In this document: positions 18,665 through 28,193 of the stretch, in pieces
How the letters are laid out: the number at the start of each line of letters is the position of its first letter
Position numbering within the stretch: position 1 is the stretch's first letter
DNA from: Arthrospira sp. PCC 9108
GTDB lineage: Bacteria > Cyanobacteriota > Cyanobacteriia > Cyanobacteriales > Microcoleaceae
Length of the DNA: 64,000 nt
Assembly (NCBI GenBank): GCA_016745315.1
Contig: CP066886.1
Location: forward strand, 682,001-746,000
Direction: 5' to 3'
Made by a program: the position numbers and the translations under genes
The notes under the pieces: generated by a model
The model's input: only the letters and a program-made list of their open reading frames with translations
What the model was told of the DNA's origin: nothing
Databases searched by the model: none

Positions 18665-18946
18665 CCAGACTTTTATTTTACCCGGTTGGGATTAAAATCC
18701 AAGGCGTTGAGGTTGGCTGATAGTTATGAGTTGGCAGGCGGGTGATTGGTTGCACCGGGGAGGATATCGAGGCGATCGCTCATTTATGAAACCTTCGACC
18801 TCATTGGTCAAGTCATGGGAGTACCCGATCGCACTACCGGATTAAAAGACTATAATTTAAGGGCGAAAGCCATTGACAAGTTAATTGGATTGTCATACCC
18901 TAAACAAAGGGCAATTGTGATCAGATAATATTAAGGTTTACGCGCC

Positions 18947-19321
18947 ATGAAGTTCGGATCAAATTTGCTAGAGAAAGCTGCCTACCTGAGCAGTGTCCTT
19001 ATCGCCTCCAGCTTGATGCTAATGGAGCCAGGTCAAGCACAATCGAGCCGAAACTATCGGGGCCGTTGCAGTTTTTATGGTCAGAACCAACCCCAAGCGC
19101 AGTCAACTGGTTGCTCCATTGAACAAAGTTCTCGGAGAATTGTGATCCGTTGGGATGATGGTTATACCACAAACCTAGAGTACGACTCGAATTCCCGTCA
19201 ATGGCGATCGATACCCTCACAGTCGAGAAGTACGGTTCGCTTTTATTCAGAAACAGGGGATGTAGCTCAAGTGGAAATTCATGGAGGCCCTGGCCAGGGA
19301 TTGATTGTGATTAGTCGTTAA
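18947..19321 (+). CDS. secreted hypothetical protein
   Basis: This 124-residue protein has a signal peptide: KFGSNLLEKAAYLSSVLIASS, hydrophobic core, likely cleaved after GQAQ. The mature part has two cysteines (RCSFYGQ and GCSIEQ) that could form a disulfide, and a beta-rich pattern with WDDGYTTNLEYDSNSRQW. I do not recognise the family. It probably acts in the periplasm or outside. No clear operon partner; the opposite-strand gene at 19486 converges on it. Confidence 0.65.
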   Translation: MKFGSNLLEKAAYLSSVLIASSLMLMEPGQAQSSRNYRGRCSFYGQNQPQAQSTGCSIEQSSRRIVIRWDDGYTTNLEYDSNSRQWRSIPSQSRSTVRFYSETGDVAQVEIHGGPGQGLIVISR

Positions 19322-19485
19322 TCAGCTTGTGCGACACTAGAGCAAACATTCTGAATTATCCGCCCCCAAAACCATGATCATATTTATAGCCTGAGTGTTG
19401 TTAATAGCAACCCTAAGTCGCTAATTATCAGTCAAAAGCACAGATTTATCATCGCTGCTTAATATATGGTTTGATTACTGACCAA

Positions 19486-22128
19486 TTAAGAACTTTGTCC
19501 CGCACGCCGAGCCAGAGATAAAACGCGAGGGCGCGCCCTACCTGTCAGTTTAAAGTTTAACCCATAACGGAAGATTTCCGGCATATAATAATCATCTTTT
19601 TCCTGAATGACTACGCCATTATCTAATAAGGTTTTAATTTCCTCAGTCGATAACTGAGCAGCTTCGCGGCTAAAAGGAATTTTGCGGTTAGCGTCTGCCA
19701 ATTTCTGTAATTTCGCAAAAATCTTTTTTAAGGCAGTATTTTCGATCTGAATTTCTTTTATTTTCTCCTTGCTACAGTCACGTAAAGCATCCCGAATTGC
19801 TTTAGGAATAAGGATTCGATACTGCCACCGAGTATCATTCATAGATTTATCAGCGGCTATCTTTAAAAATCTGACCAAATCTCGCGATTGAATTTGACCG
19901 TTGAAATCAGAAAGAGCAGCCAGGACAAATTGCACAGAACGAGCTTCTTTAGATTTTTCACTACCCAATTTTTTACCCCACAGTGGGACTAAAGTATCGG
20001 TGATTTCCTCCTCGCTCATATCTGGCAGTTTGTCAAGATTAATGTTAAAATCTGGAAGGGCTTTTTTGGTAACCCAAACCACTAATCTAAGTGCTTCTTG
20101 CCGATTCCATTTTAAGGCATAAGGCTGATAACGAGCCATCATCTGAGCGGCATTTTGACGCACCGCCGCCAAGACAATATCTCGCCGGACAAAAATAATT
20201 ATTCCCAAAGGACGACCGGGCTGTTGCGCCAACCATTCCGGTACTTCTTGCAGTAAAGCGCGTAGAGCTTTTTGTTGATTTTCATCATTATCAAAGTTTT
20301 GAAATAAGTCTTCTAGCCCATCAATGACGACAATAAGCTGCTGTTTTTTTTCAAATAAATGGTCGGTTAATTTTCGACCCGCCCCGGCTTCCTCCGGTTT
20401 AAATCCCACCCCCCAAGCTATGACATCTAGCCAACATTCCCGCCACTGACCTTCATGGAGGTTTCCCGTCTGATTTTGTCTTATATAATCCCGAATATCG
20501 TTAGAGAATTTAGGATGAGAAAACATTAATATTTTGGCAGTTTATCTTTGCACATTTTCGACTATTATTTTGGCAGTATTCTCTAAATTGTTTGATGATA
20601 ATATGGGAGCTATCAAGGCATTATTTGTGACTGTTTACCCAGTTTCCTGGACAAATTTTTCCCAATTTTGACGGCGAACAATTTGCATAAATGTATAAGT
20701 TTTTCCTGAACCTTTAGCGCCCACTACGACTGTAATAGGGAGTTGTCATCGATGGTCTGAAGCCAATTGCTTTAAAGGAATCGTTGCCAAAAAATTATCG
20801 ATTTGTGCTGTCTCAGCATAAACCAATTTTTCCGCCAATTCTTTAATCTGTTGTCGTTGAGATTTTAAACTTAAACTAGGAAGACTTTCTGGGATTGATG
20901 CACCACTTGGACTAGGCAACCAATCTAGCAGTGGACTAACTGCATCTACAATACCCGATCGCTCTAGCTTACTCATCACCTCTTCCCAAGTAGGAGGTAA
21001 AACCAGCAAACTATCAGCAAAGGGGGTAATTACTCTGAGAATATCCCCATTGTCTTCGATAAATGTTTTGGCGGCTTCCAGCAATTGTTGTTCAGGTTCA
21101 ATCACCCAATCGGTGAATTTTTTATCTTCAGGAACTTGGCTGAAAATTAAGGCGGGGAATGGGTCTTCTTCTCTGGTGGAAGGCGATCGCTCTCCAATCA
21201 GTTCTAAAACTCTCGCCGTTCCGGCGCTCGATTGTCCGCTCAAGGTAGTAACAAATATCCGATAAACTCGCGGATCTAAAATTAAACCTGTCGCTAATTA
21301 TGAGAGTCCAGCCCGCAAGTCTACCAAGACCACATCGACTCCCAGATATTTCCCGAGACGGGCTAAGATATCGGTCAAGATAAAAGCATTTTGAGAACCT
21401 TGGATCAGATGTTCTGGTCGAATTTCTAAAGAGGTAAATCCTGAAGTAGAGCGAAATGATGGCAGAATAAATATCCCATCAATTAAGGCATTTTGTAGGC
21501 GATCGCTCACTAATTGAATGGCGGTTTCATAATGGGGAGATTCATCACCATGAACCAATGCTAACAAGTCCGCAAAAGAAACGGGAGGATAGGGCAATCT
21601 TCGCTCAAATAACCAACTAATTCCCGGAGGTTCTAAGTCCCCATCAACTAACAGAACCGTTTGTTTTTTAGCAGTTAAAGCCTTGGCTAAGGCGATCGCA
21701 TGAGTAGTCCTTCCCACTCCACCTTTAAAAGAATGAAACGCCACCACTGGGGGAAAATCTGATGGCATAATAGCCGGAGGTTCGACATTCTCACTAGGAG
21801 GAAAAAGCACTCCAGGTCTGGATAAACTCGGAGTCAGTCTAGGAGTTGGGGGGTCTTCCTCGGTTTCTTCCCACCAAATCGGCAAAATCCGTTGATTTTC
21901 ATCAACACTCTCTAAGATAATATAATTATTTCGGAAGCGAGGGTCGTAGATTTCACTCAGCCAATTTTGGGCTTCTGCTTGAGTTCCCGGACGAATTCCC
22001 ATGGTTAACCCGTCCCAGTAGGTTCGCGCCCAAACCAACCCGTTTGGCCATTTATTTTGCTTTTTTTTCCGCAGCAAAACTTCTTCTACATCAACCCAAG
22101 TATAAAGACGAATATCTGAGGGAATCAT
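19486..22128 (-). pseudogene. ParA-like (KGGVGR) plus P-loop ATPase fusion, interrupted by four in-frame stops
   Basis: One reading frame of 881 codons runs from the ATG at 22128 to 19486 without any frameshift. It is broken by TAA (21298-21300), TGA (20746-20748), TAA (20635-20637) and TAA (20542-20544). Residues 1-95 form a small N-terminal domain. A ParA/MinD-type ATPase follows, with the deviant Walker A FKGGVGRTTHA and LVDGDLEPPGI. After about residue 460 comes a second P-loop, VVVGAKGSGKTYTF, then Walker B-like QLIVVIDGLEDLF and GIIIFVRRD, as in STAND/AAA proteins. Such KGGVGR fusions are found in cyanobacteria, possibly in conflict systems. It follows the small gene at 22149 by 20 bases. 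The downstream ATG segments could give truncated products. Confidence 0.75.
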
Positions 22129-22148
22129 CGGTTTATGTTCTCCTTAAT

Positions 22149-22556
22149 TCATTGGCTAATACTGTTTAACCACTCAACTAAAACTTTTTCATCTTCAGGC
22201 TTAATATTAATACCATATCGCCAAGCTTGATGAGCTTTTTCTATGTTTAAAGTTGAACCACCTTGGGCTAGATGAAAATTGGGAGTTTGGCTAATTATGC
22301 TGGCGGAAATTTTCAGTTCCTTGACCCATCTATCTAGGTTATGACCAGATTCATATAAGAGGGTTGGATCGGGAATCAGTGCTGTGGTTCGCAACTGGTT
22401 TCGTTTGAGCAAAATGCTCTTTAGCCCACATTCAACCGCATAGAATAGGAGTAAATAAGCCGAAATCTGTTTAATTTGTTCAGCCGATTGAAAATGAGTA
22501 TGAAAGGCTTGCCGTAAGTCGCTCACCCCGACCTGAATTTTTTGAGAACCCTGCAT
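22149..22556 (-). CDS. small helical protein, possibly HEPN-like
   Basis: A predicted 135-residue protein from the ATG at 22556, rich in helices: DLRQAFHTHFQSAEQIKQIS, then a hydrophobic helix AYLLLFYAVECGLKSILLKRN, and GHNLDRWVKEL. The arrangement of a YAVECGLK helix, then R and a later H, reminds me of HEPN-type proteins, but no RX4-6H motif is clear and I have no search result. The upstream open frame contains a HIP1 site and is not used. It precedes the ParA-like fusion gene by 20 bases on the same strand, making a two-gene unit. Defence or stress function is only inference. Confidence 0.5.
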   Translation of the reverse strand: MQGSQKIQVGVSDLRQAFHTHFQSAEQIKQISAYLLLFYAVECGLKSILLKRNQLRTTALIPDPTLLYESGHNLDRWVKELKISASIISQTPNFHLAQGGSTLNIEKAHQAWRYGINIKPEDEKVLVEWLNSISQ

Positions 22557-22711
22557 TTTGACTATCTTTGTTTTCAGAGGGGATAAGTAGGCGATCGCCT
22601 TTGGTTCTTTGGCTATAGCGATCACGACTGTATTTGAGAATTTTAGCTCTCGTGCCGTGGCTCTCCCATGGACTTTGGGCGGCTTGGCCGCTTGGTGAAA
22701 CCCTAAGCCCT

Positions 22712-22726
22712 AGAAACCGGGTTGCT
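22712..22726. repeat. imperfect copy of an AGAAACCGGGTTTCT-type palindrome
   Basis: AGAAACCGGGTTGCT resembles a short interspersed palindrome common in filamentous cyanobacteria. A second relative lies at 28141-28155 (AGAAACCCAGTTTCT). It is intergenic in both places. Confidence 0.35.
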
Positions 22727-22814
22727 GACATCTATCGTTGTTCCCCCAGTTTACAGTAACTTTTCCATGATTTCGTCAAATCTCCGCTTCGTGTGTTATC
22801 ATGCTTAAATATTG

Positions 22815-22932
22815 TCGGTTCTGATGGGGACCAGCCATCAGACGTAAGGGGGAAAGTCCGGCGTAAATCCGGCGCTGTCCCGCAGCTGTGAGGAGAGACA
22901 CAACTCTCGAAGTCAGAATGCCCGCCGAACTG
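22815..22932 (+). promoter_or_regulatory. cobalamin (B12) riboswitch upstream of metE
   Basis: The core contains GGGGAAAGTCCGGCGTAAAT, followed by the family-typical GGCGCTGTCCCGCAGCTGTGA, and, after a variable hairpin, AGTCAGAATGCCCGCC. Order and spacing fit the adenosyl/methylcobalamin riboswitch. It points toward metE, the B12-independent methionine synthase, and would shut it off when cobalamin is plentiful. About 350 bases separate it from the metE start, more than usual. Confidence 0.9.
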
Positions 22933-23097
22933 TCTCCTCTGGAGATGCACCAAAAACTGTTATTTTTCGTCTGCGAGGTACGGATGATGGTTCGTTTAGC
23001 TTTTTCACAATTAATATTGCCTTCATTTTTTAGGACGACTCCCCTGGCGTTGCATGGGTAGCGCCCTGATTTGAAATTGCCATTTTGAGAAAACTAG

Positions 23098-23253
23098 CCT
23101 TATGTAGACATTGACTGGCAGAGGGTCACTCGTCCAAAGCGTGACTCTAATCAGTCTGGTCTGAGTATTGCTCAACTCAATTTGGCAGATATTCTGCTGC
23201 GCTCAATTGTTCACTCCGCTGGTTTGTCGCGGGGATGGACTAGATTTCTGTGA
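23098..23253 (+). pseudogene. open 51-codon fragment between riboswitch and metE
   Basis: After a TAG at 23095, a frame with no start codon remains open to TGA at 23251-23253. It encodes a protein-like sequence with VTRPKRDSNQSGLSIAQLN and ADILLRSIVHSAGLSRGWTR. The composition looks coding rather than random. I cannot identify the family. It could be the tail of a gene once controlled by the riboswitch, or part of the metE leader by chance. Confidence 0.3.
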
Positions 23254-23283
23254 CTATTTTCACCATAAGGACAAGGGCAATTT

Positions 23284-25566
23284 ATGACCTCGGAAATTTA
23301 TACACAAACCCGTCTGGAAACCGCGACTCTCGGCTATCCTCGTATTGGTAAAAGTCGCGAGTTAAAAAAGGCATTAGAAGCCTTTTGGCGGGGTAAATCG
23401 GACGCAGAAACCCTCATCCAGACTCGGAATGAAGTTGAGTTCAAAAACTGGGAAACTCAACTTCATGCCGGTATCGATCGCATTGGTATTGGCGACATGA
23501 GCCTCTACGATCACGTTTTAGACTGGAGTATCCGCTTAGGCATCATTCCCGAACGGTTTGCATCCTTTAGCGGACTTGACCGTTATTTTGCCATGGCGCG
23601 GGGTTTTGATGGCATTCGAGCCCTAGAAATGACTAAATGGTTCGATACCAACTATCACTACCTCGTCCCAGAAATTCCCGAAACATTACAGCCACCAGAC
23701 TTTAGCGATTTCCTGGAAACTGTGCAGCGGGCTCAAACCTTATTGGGCGATCGCGCTGTTCCCATTGTTTTGGGTCCGGTGACTTTGCTGCGGCTGAGTC
23801 GTTTGGAGATGAATCAAGACCAAGCGGGAAAACAACTAGGCGATCGCTATCTCCTGCTTCTCCAAGAACTCCAAAAAATGGGTGTCGCTGAAGTCCAAAT
23901 CCATGAACCCGCTTTAGTATTGGGAGATGCCGCCAACTTCAAACAACTCTATCAATCCACCTATCAATCGCTCAGTCAAGTCGGCTTACCCATTCACCTC
24001 ATCACCTACTTTGATGACTTGGGAGACAATTACCCCTGGGTGATGGAATTACCCGTAGCTGGCATTAGTTTAGACTTCACCCGTGGGCGGAACCTGGAGT
24101 TATTGCAACAGTATGGTTTCCCCGACGATAAAGAGTTGGGGGCGGGAATTATTGATGCCCGCAACGTCTGGAAAATTCGCCCCGACTCCGTTTTGTCAAC
24201 CCTGGAAGCCATTTCCCGTGTCACCCCGAATCTGCGGATTCAGCCCTCGGCTTCCCTGCAATTTGTGCCCTACGATGCCCAGCGAGAAACCAAACTCCCC
24301 GAACCCTTGCGATCGGTTTTGAGTTTTGCTGAACAGAAGTTATTAGAAATCACACTGCTGGCTGATTGGGCCGATCGCTCCTATGGAACCCAAGAACCTG
24401 ACAAGTATCTGGAAGTCATCCGCAGCCAATGGCAAACCTTCCAGGAATTTAGCCCAGTTAATCAGGGGGTAAAAGAACGCCTGCAAAATCTGACCTCCCA
24501 GGATTTAGAGCGGACTTTGCCTTATGAACAACGTCAAGAACGCCAGCCCGTTTTGCCCCCATTCCCCACCACCACCATCGGGTCTTTCCCCCAAACCTCC
24601 GAAGTGCGGCAACTGCGGGTGAAACTGAAACGGGGTGACATTACCCAAGCCGAATATGAAGCGGCGATCGATGCCGAAATTGCCAAGTGCATCCAATTCC
24701 AAGAAGAAGCCGGACTCGATGTATTGGTACATGGCGAATTTGAGCGCACCGATATGGTGGAATTTTTCGGTGTGCAGTTATCTGGCTTTGCCTTTAGCGA
24801 ACATGGTTGGGTGCAAAGTTACGGCAGCCGTTGCGTGCGTCCCCCGATTATTTATGGAGATGTCGCCCGCACCGGACCCATGACAGTTCGAGAGTTTAAG
24901 GTAGCCAAATCCCTGACCGATAAAATTGTCAAAGGGATGCTAACCGGTCCGGTCACCATGATTAACTGGTCATTTACCCGCACCGATATTCCGCGCAGTG
25001 AACAAGCCATGCAGATTGCCTTAGCCTTGCGCGATGAAGTCGCTGACTTAGAAGCGGCTGGGGCGAAGATGGTGCAAATTGATGAACCTGCCTTGCGGGA
25101 AGGACTCCCCCTCAAGCCAGAACGTTGGGATGAGTATCTATCCTGGGCGGTGGATGCTTTCCGTTTATCTGCGGCTATTGCCAAACCCCAAACCCAAATC
25201 CATACCCATATGTGTTACTCGGAATTTGGGGATATTATTGAGCATATTGAGCGGTTGGATGCGGATGTATTGTCCATTGAAAATAGCCGCAGCAATAACG
25301 AAACCCTGTTTGAAATTACTGATGCGGGCTACAAACATCAAGTGGGGAACGGCGTTTATGATGTCCACAGCCCAGCGGTTCCCAGCACTCAAGAGATGGT
25401 GCAACAGTTAAAAACCGGGGTGGCTAATTTGCCCGTTCAACAGATTTGGGTTAACCCTGATTGTGGCTTGAAAACACGGGGTTGGGAAGAGGTGATTCCT
25501 TCCCTGAAAAATATGGTGGAGGCGGCAAAAATCCTGCGCCAAGAAGCTAATCTGACTGAGAAATAA
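23284..25566 (+). CDS. metE: cobalamin-independent methionine synthase
   Basis: MetE transfers a methyl group from methyltetrahydropteroyl-glutamate to homocysteine to form methionine, without B12. The 760-residue protein has the N-terminal barrel starting ATLGYPRIGKSRELKKALE and the C-terminal catalytic barrel with TTTIGSFPQTSEVR. Zinc-binding residues align with the E. coli enzyme, offset by one: H642 and C644 in HTHMCYSEF and C727 in NPDCGLKTRGW. Substrate loop LTGPVTMINWSF is present. Length is standard. The upstream cobalamin riboswitch explains its regulation. A hairpin ends the unit at 25579. Confidence 0.98.
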   Translation: MTSEIYTQTRLETATLGYPRIGKSRELKKALEAFWRGKSDAETLIQTRNEVEFKNWETQLHAGIDRIGIGDMSLYDHVLDWSIRLGIIPERFASFSGLDRYFAMARGFDGIRALEMTKWFDTNYHYLVPEIPETLQPPDFSDFLETVQRAQTLLGDRAVPIVLGPVTLLRLSRLEMNQDQAGKQLGDRYLLLLQELQKMGVAEVQIHEPALVLGDAANFKQLYQSTYQSLSQVGLPIHLITYFDDLGDNYPWVMELPVAGISLDFTRGRNLELLQQYGFPDDKELGAGIIDARNVWKIRPDSVLSTLEAISRVTPNLRIQPSASLQFVPYDAQRETKLPEPLRSVLSFAEQKLLEITLLADWADRSYGTQEPDKYLEVIRSQWQTFQEFSPVNQGVKERLQNLTSQDLERTLPYEQRQERQPVLPPFPTTTIGSFPQTSEVRQLRVKLKRGDITQAEYEAAIDAEIAKCIQFQEEAGLDVLVHGEFERTDMVEFFGVQLSGFAFSEHGWVQSYGSRCVRPPIIYGDVARTGPMTVREFKVAKSLTDKIVKGMLTGPVTMINWSFTRTDIPRSEQAMQIALALRDEVADLEAAGAKMVQIDEPALREGLPLKPERWDEYLSWAVDAFRLSAAIAKPQTQIHTHMCYSEFGDIIEHIERLDADVLSIENSRSNNETLFEITDAGYKHQVGNGVYDVHSPAVPSTQEMVQQLKTGVANLPVQQIWVNPDCGLKTRGWEEVIPSLKNMVEAAKILRQEANLTEK

Positions 25567-25578
25567 TTGATGCCTAAA

Positions 25579-25601
25579 TCCCCCGTTTTCACAACGGGGG
25601 A
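25579..25601 (+). terminator. hairpin after metE
   Basis: TCCCCCGTT (25579-25587) pairs perfectly with AACGGGGGA (25593-25601) around a five-base loop. It stands 13 bases after the metE stop. No T tract follows. Confidence 0.55.
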
Positions 25602-25628
25602 ATCTGTGCCAACCTCCTGATATTTCTT

Positions 25629-26147
25629 ATGAATGAAACAGATAGCGCCAAGAATCAGCCGCCAAATCCGCCGATGAATTGGCAGCAAGATTTTATTGCT
25701 ACGAATCTATTGGCTCTAGGCTATAACGCCTGGGTAGGGTATCTCAATGGTGAACGGGGTGCGGTGATTTGTAGCACCAGTACGTCAACAGTAGGAATTG
25801 CGGGGGAGGTTTTTAAGGTTCACTATGTACCCAGATCGCGTCTCGCCCCTTTTCTAAATGCGTGGCTGGCTGCCCCTGACACGGTGATTCTGCGACACCA
25901 CTTTATGAATGCTCACATTTTGGAAGCTGTGGATACTTACAGCCCAGAAACCGAGTTAGTGTTTCTGTTGGAGTCATTAAATCAGGTGACATTCTTATAC
26001 CTAAAAAATTTGCCGATTACCCCCCCGAAGTGCTACGAGCAAATCTGCAAACACTGGGAAGAATTTCAGCCCGACGTTTTTCCATTAAATCAGAAAATTG
26101 TCCAACCCGGCGGGGGGCGATCGCCCAGGGTCTCGGAACCAGAATAA
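25629..26147 (+). CDS. hypothetical protein
   Basis: This 172-residue protein has a proline-rich start and a body with QDFIATNLLALGYNAWVGYLNG, HYVPRSRLAPFLNAWLAAPD and the helical tail CYEQICKHWEEFQ. There is no signal peptide or membrane helix. I do not recognise the family; a predicted alpha/beta fold is all that can be said. It lies between metE and the desaturase gene, 27 bases before the latter, and may be co-transcribed with it. Confidence 0.6.
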   Translation: MNETDSAKNQPPNPPMNWQQDFIATNLLALGYNAWVGYLNGERGAVICSTSTSTVGIAGEVFKVHYVPRSRLAPFLNAWLAAPDTVILRHHFMNAHILEAVDTYSPETELVFLLESLNQVTFLYLKNLPITPPKCYEQICKHWEEFQPDVFPLNQKIVQPGGGRSPRVSEPE

Positions 26148-26174
26148 ACTCATCCCCACCTATAGACAAAAACA

Positions 26175-27281
26175 ATGGATACACTCAAAAAATCAGATTT
26201 TGTCTTGACTCCATACATCAAAAGCAGCAACCTGCGCGCTACCTATCAAATTCTCAATACCGTTGTGCCTTATGTTCTTTTATGGATGTTAGCGCCGGGT
26301 GCGGCATCTATTTCTTTATGGCTTCTACCTCCGATTATTGCCCTGCTGATTCTCTTCTCCCTGCGCTGTTTTTCTTTGATGCACGATTGCGGACATTATT
26401 CTCTTTTTCCGTCAAAAAAGATGAACCGAATTATCGGATTTGGGCTCGGTGTAATCAATGCCATGCCCCAATATGGCTGGTCAAGAGATCATGCTTACCA
26501 TCACCAAACTAATGGCGACTGGGAGCGCTATCGGGGTGTCGCAGATTTCTTGTCTACTGACGAGTTTGATCAGCTTGATCCGTTAAATCAAAAACTTTAT
26601 GAAGTCCTACGACATCCATTGATGGCTATTCCGGGCGGTTTTTTTTACCTGGTTATCAAGCCTAGACTTATTTTAATCCTGGGAGTTTACGACTTCGCCC
26701 ATCATGTATTAACTGATTTGCCCAAAGGTTCGGAGTTTCACTTAGCGCAAACTATATCCGCTCATCAGTCAAAATACTGGCAATCTGCTACTGAGTTTTG
26801 GGATCTCTTGTTTAACAATATTTGTGTGGTCGGGGGCTGGGTTTTTCTCAGTCATTTATGGGGCTTTGGGCTGTTTTGGAGTATTTACTCCATTACCCTC
26901 AGTTGTTCGGCAACGATTTTTATCTGGATATTTTTTGTACAACATATTTTTGAGGGGTCTTATGCCCATAAAACAGCCGGATGGGACTATGTTTTGGGAG
27001 CTGTTCAGGGGAGTAGTTATTTAGAATTGCCAGCCCTCCTCAGATGGTTTAGCGCCGACATTGGCTATCACAATATTCATCATCTCTCGTCGAGAATTCC
27101 TAATTACTATCTCGCCGCTTGTCATCAGGAAAATTGTCATTTGCTCTCGGAGGTGAAGACACTGCATATTAGGGATTTACTAGACTGCTCCAAATTCCTG
27201 CTGTGGGATGCACAATCAAACCGCTTGGTTGCGATCGCCTCCTTTCGTCAGACGGCACAGATGAACACTGCTCTAAAATAG
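26175..27281 (+). CDS. fatty acid desaturase
   Basis: This 368-residue membrane protein has the three histidine boxes of the di-iron desaturase superfamily: HDCGH at about residue 71, HAYHH at about residue 105, and HNIHH in GYHNIHHLSSRIPNYYLAACH near residue 300. Several hydrophobic segments lie between the boxes. Such enzymes introduce a double bond into acyl chains, in cyanobacteria mostly on glycerolipids, using ferredoxin. The box pattern is nearer the DesA/omega-6 type than the stearoyl type, but the position of desaturation cannot be fixed from sequence. The upstream hypothetical gene may share its transcript. Confidence 0.9.
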   Translation: MDTLKKSDFVLTPYIKSSNLRATYQILNTVVPYVLLWMLAPGAASISLWLLPPIIALLILFSLRCFSLMHDCGHYSLFPSKKMNRIIGFGLGVINAMPQYGWSRDHAYHHQTNGDWERYRGVADFLSTDEFDQLDPLNQKLYEVLRHPLMAIPGGFFYLVIKPRLILILGVYDFAHHVLTDLPKGSEFHLAQTISAHQSKYWQSATEFWDLLFNNICVVGGWVFLSHLWGFGLFWSIYSITLSCSATIFIWIFFVQHIFEGSYAHKTAGWDYVLGAVQGSSYLELPALLRWFSADIGYHNIHHLSSRIPNYYLAACHQENCHLLSEVKTLHIRDLLDCSKFLLWDAQSNRLVAIASFRQTAQMNTALK

Positions 27282-27302
27282 CGAAATTCCTCAACCTTGC
27301 TC

Positions 27303-27578
27303 ATGACTTTTAATCAATACCTTGATGCCCTTTAACTTGACCATTTTCAATTATATGGCTATCGCCTTGAGTTCAATTTTGGCAGAAATACCATGCTCAA
27401 ATATTATCTATGTCGCTCCGGAAAAATTCCCACTTCTGTCCATCCTTTTGTTAAACAGGAGGAACTTAGAAAAGCTCAACCCCAGCCTCAACCGGGGGCA
27501 ATTCAAGTTATCTATCGACTCCGAAATGCTTTTTTAGGAGTTTGGCGATCGCTCTCAAAAAGGAATTCACAACCATAA
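27303..27578 (+). pseudogene. small gene interrupted by an in-frame TAA
   Basis: One frame from the ATG at 27303 runs MTFNQYLDAL, stop (27333-27335, TAA), LDHFQLYGYRLEFNFGRNTM, then KYYLCRSGKIPTSVHPFVKQ and a C-terminus with IQVIYRLRNAFLGVWRSLS to the stop at 27578. The peptide reads as one coherent protein of about 91 residues when glutamine is restored in place of the stop. A start at 27393 would give a 61-residue remainder. I do not know the family. It lies 21 bases after the desaturase gene. Confidence 0.5.
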
Positions 27579-27588
27579 TATCTTCCCC

Positions 27589-28137
27589 ATGACTCAATTA
27601 ATTCGCTTTATTTGTACCCTCGTAATTGCTGTATTACTGGTTATTTTGGGAGGTTTTTTGATGAAAGTTTATCCCCATTCTTTCACAGATACAACTAACA
27701 ATCCTGCCATCAATTTAAGCTCAAATACTTCTGGGTCAGCCGTAGACAGGGATTTAGCGATCGCCTATCGTCGCCAATACATGAAAGCATTGTCAGCCCA
27801 TTATCGTTCTCTCGAAGCGATTTTGGAAAAAAATGCCCCTTTTGCCAATCAAACTCTAACCCACATTAATAGCTTATTATCCCTAGCTGAATATATGCCC
27901 GAAGTTTTCCCACCCGGAACCGCTATGACCCACGCAGAAGGCTGGGGAGCCAAGCCATTAATTTGGTCAGAACCCGATAATTTTTCTCGACTGATTGCCA
28001 ACTTTCAAACCTCACTTGAAACCCTGAAAACTGTGGTTAACAATCAACAAAATCCCATTAATGCGATCGAGTCATTTACACAAGTCAGACAAACGTGCTT
28101 AGATTGTCATAGCACTTATCGAGTGCGCCAACCTTAA
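27589..28137 (+). CDS. class II cytochrome c (cytochrome c'-like), membrane-anchored or secreted
   Basis: This 182-residue protein starts with a hydrophobic signal or anchor helix (residues 5-26, FICTLVIAVLLVILGGFLM). The heme-binding motif CLDCH lies at the extreme C-terminus, as in cytochrome c'/c-556 proteins of four-helix-bundle type. The helical middle contains IWSEPDNFSRLIANFQTSL, typical of that family. It would carry a covalent heme in the periplasm or thylakoid lumen. Its function here is unknown; redox or gas binding is possible. Confidence 0.8.
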   Translation: MTQLIRFICTLVIAVLLVILGGFLMKVYPHSFTDTTNNPAINLSSNTSGSAVDRDLAIAYRRQYMKALSAHYRSLEAILEKNAPFANQTLTHINSLLSLAEYMPEVFPPGTAMTHAEGWGAKPLIWSEPDNFSRLIANFQTSLETLKTVVNNQQNPINAIESFTQVRQTCLDCHSTYRVRQP

Positions 28138-28193
28138 CCCAGAAACCCAGTTTCTTTAGTTCACCCAATCCTAAATTATAACACAATTATACC

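Noticed and set aside
18746..18928. 60-codon open frame between the diguanylate cyclase and the secreted protein genes
   Set aside because: No ribosome binding site, contains a HIP1 site near its start, and the peptide does not resemble any family that I know. It might be a remnant, but I cannot support it.
22815..22932. Possible RNase P RNA, because of the GGAAAGTCCGG sequence
   Set aside because: The following GGCGCTGTCCCGCAGCTGTGA and AGTCAGAATGCCCGCC are those of the cobalamin riboswitch, and the length is too short for rnpB.
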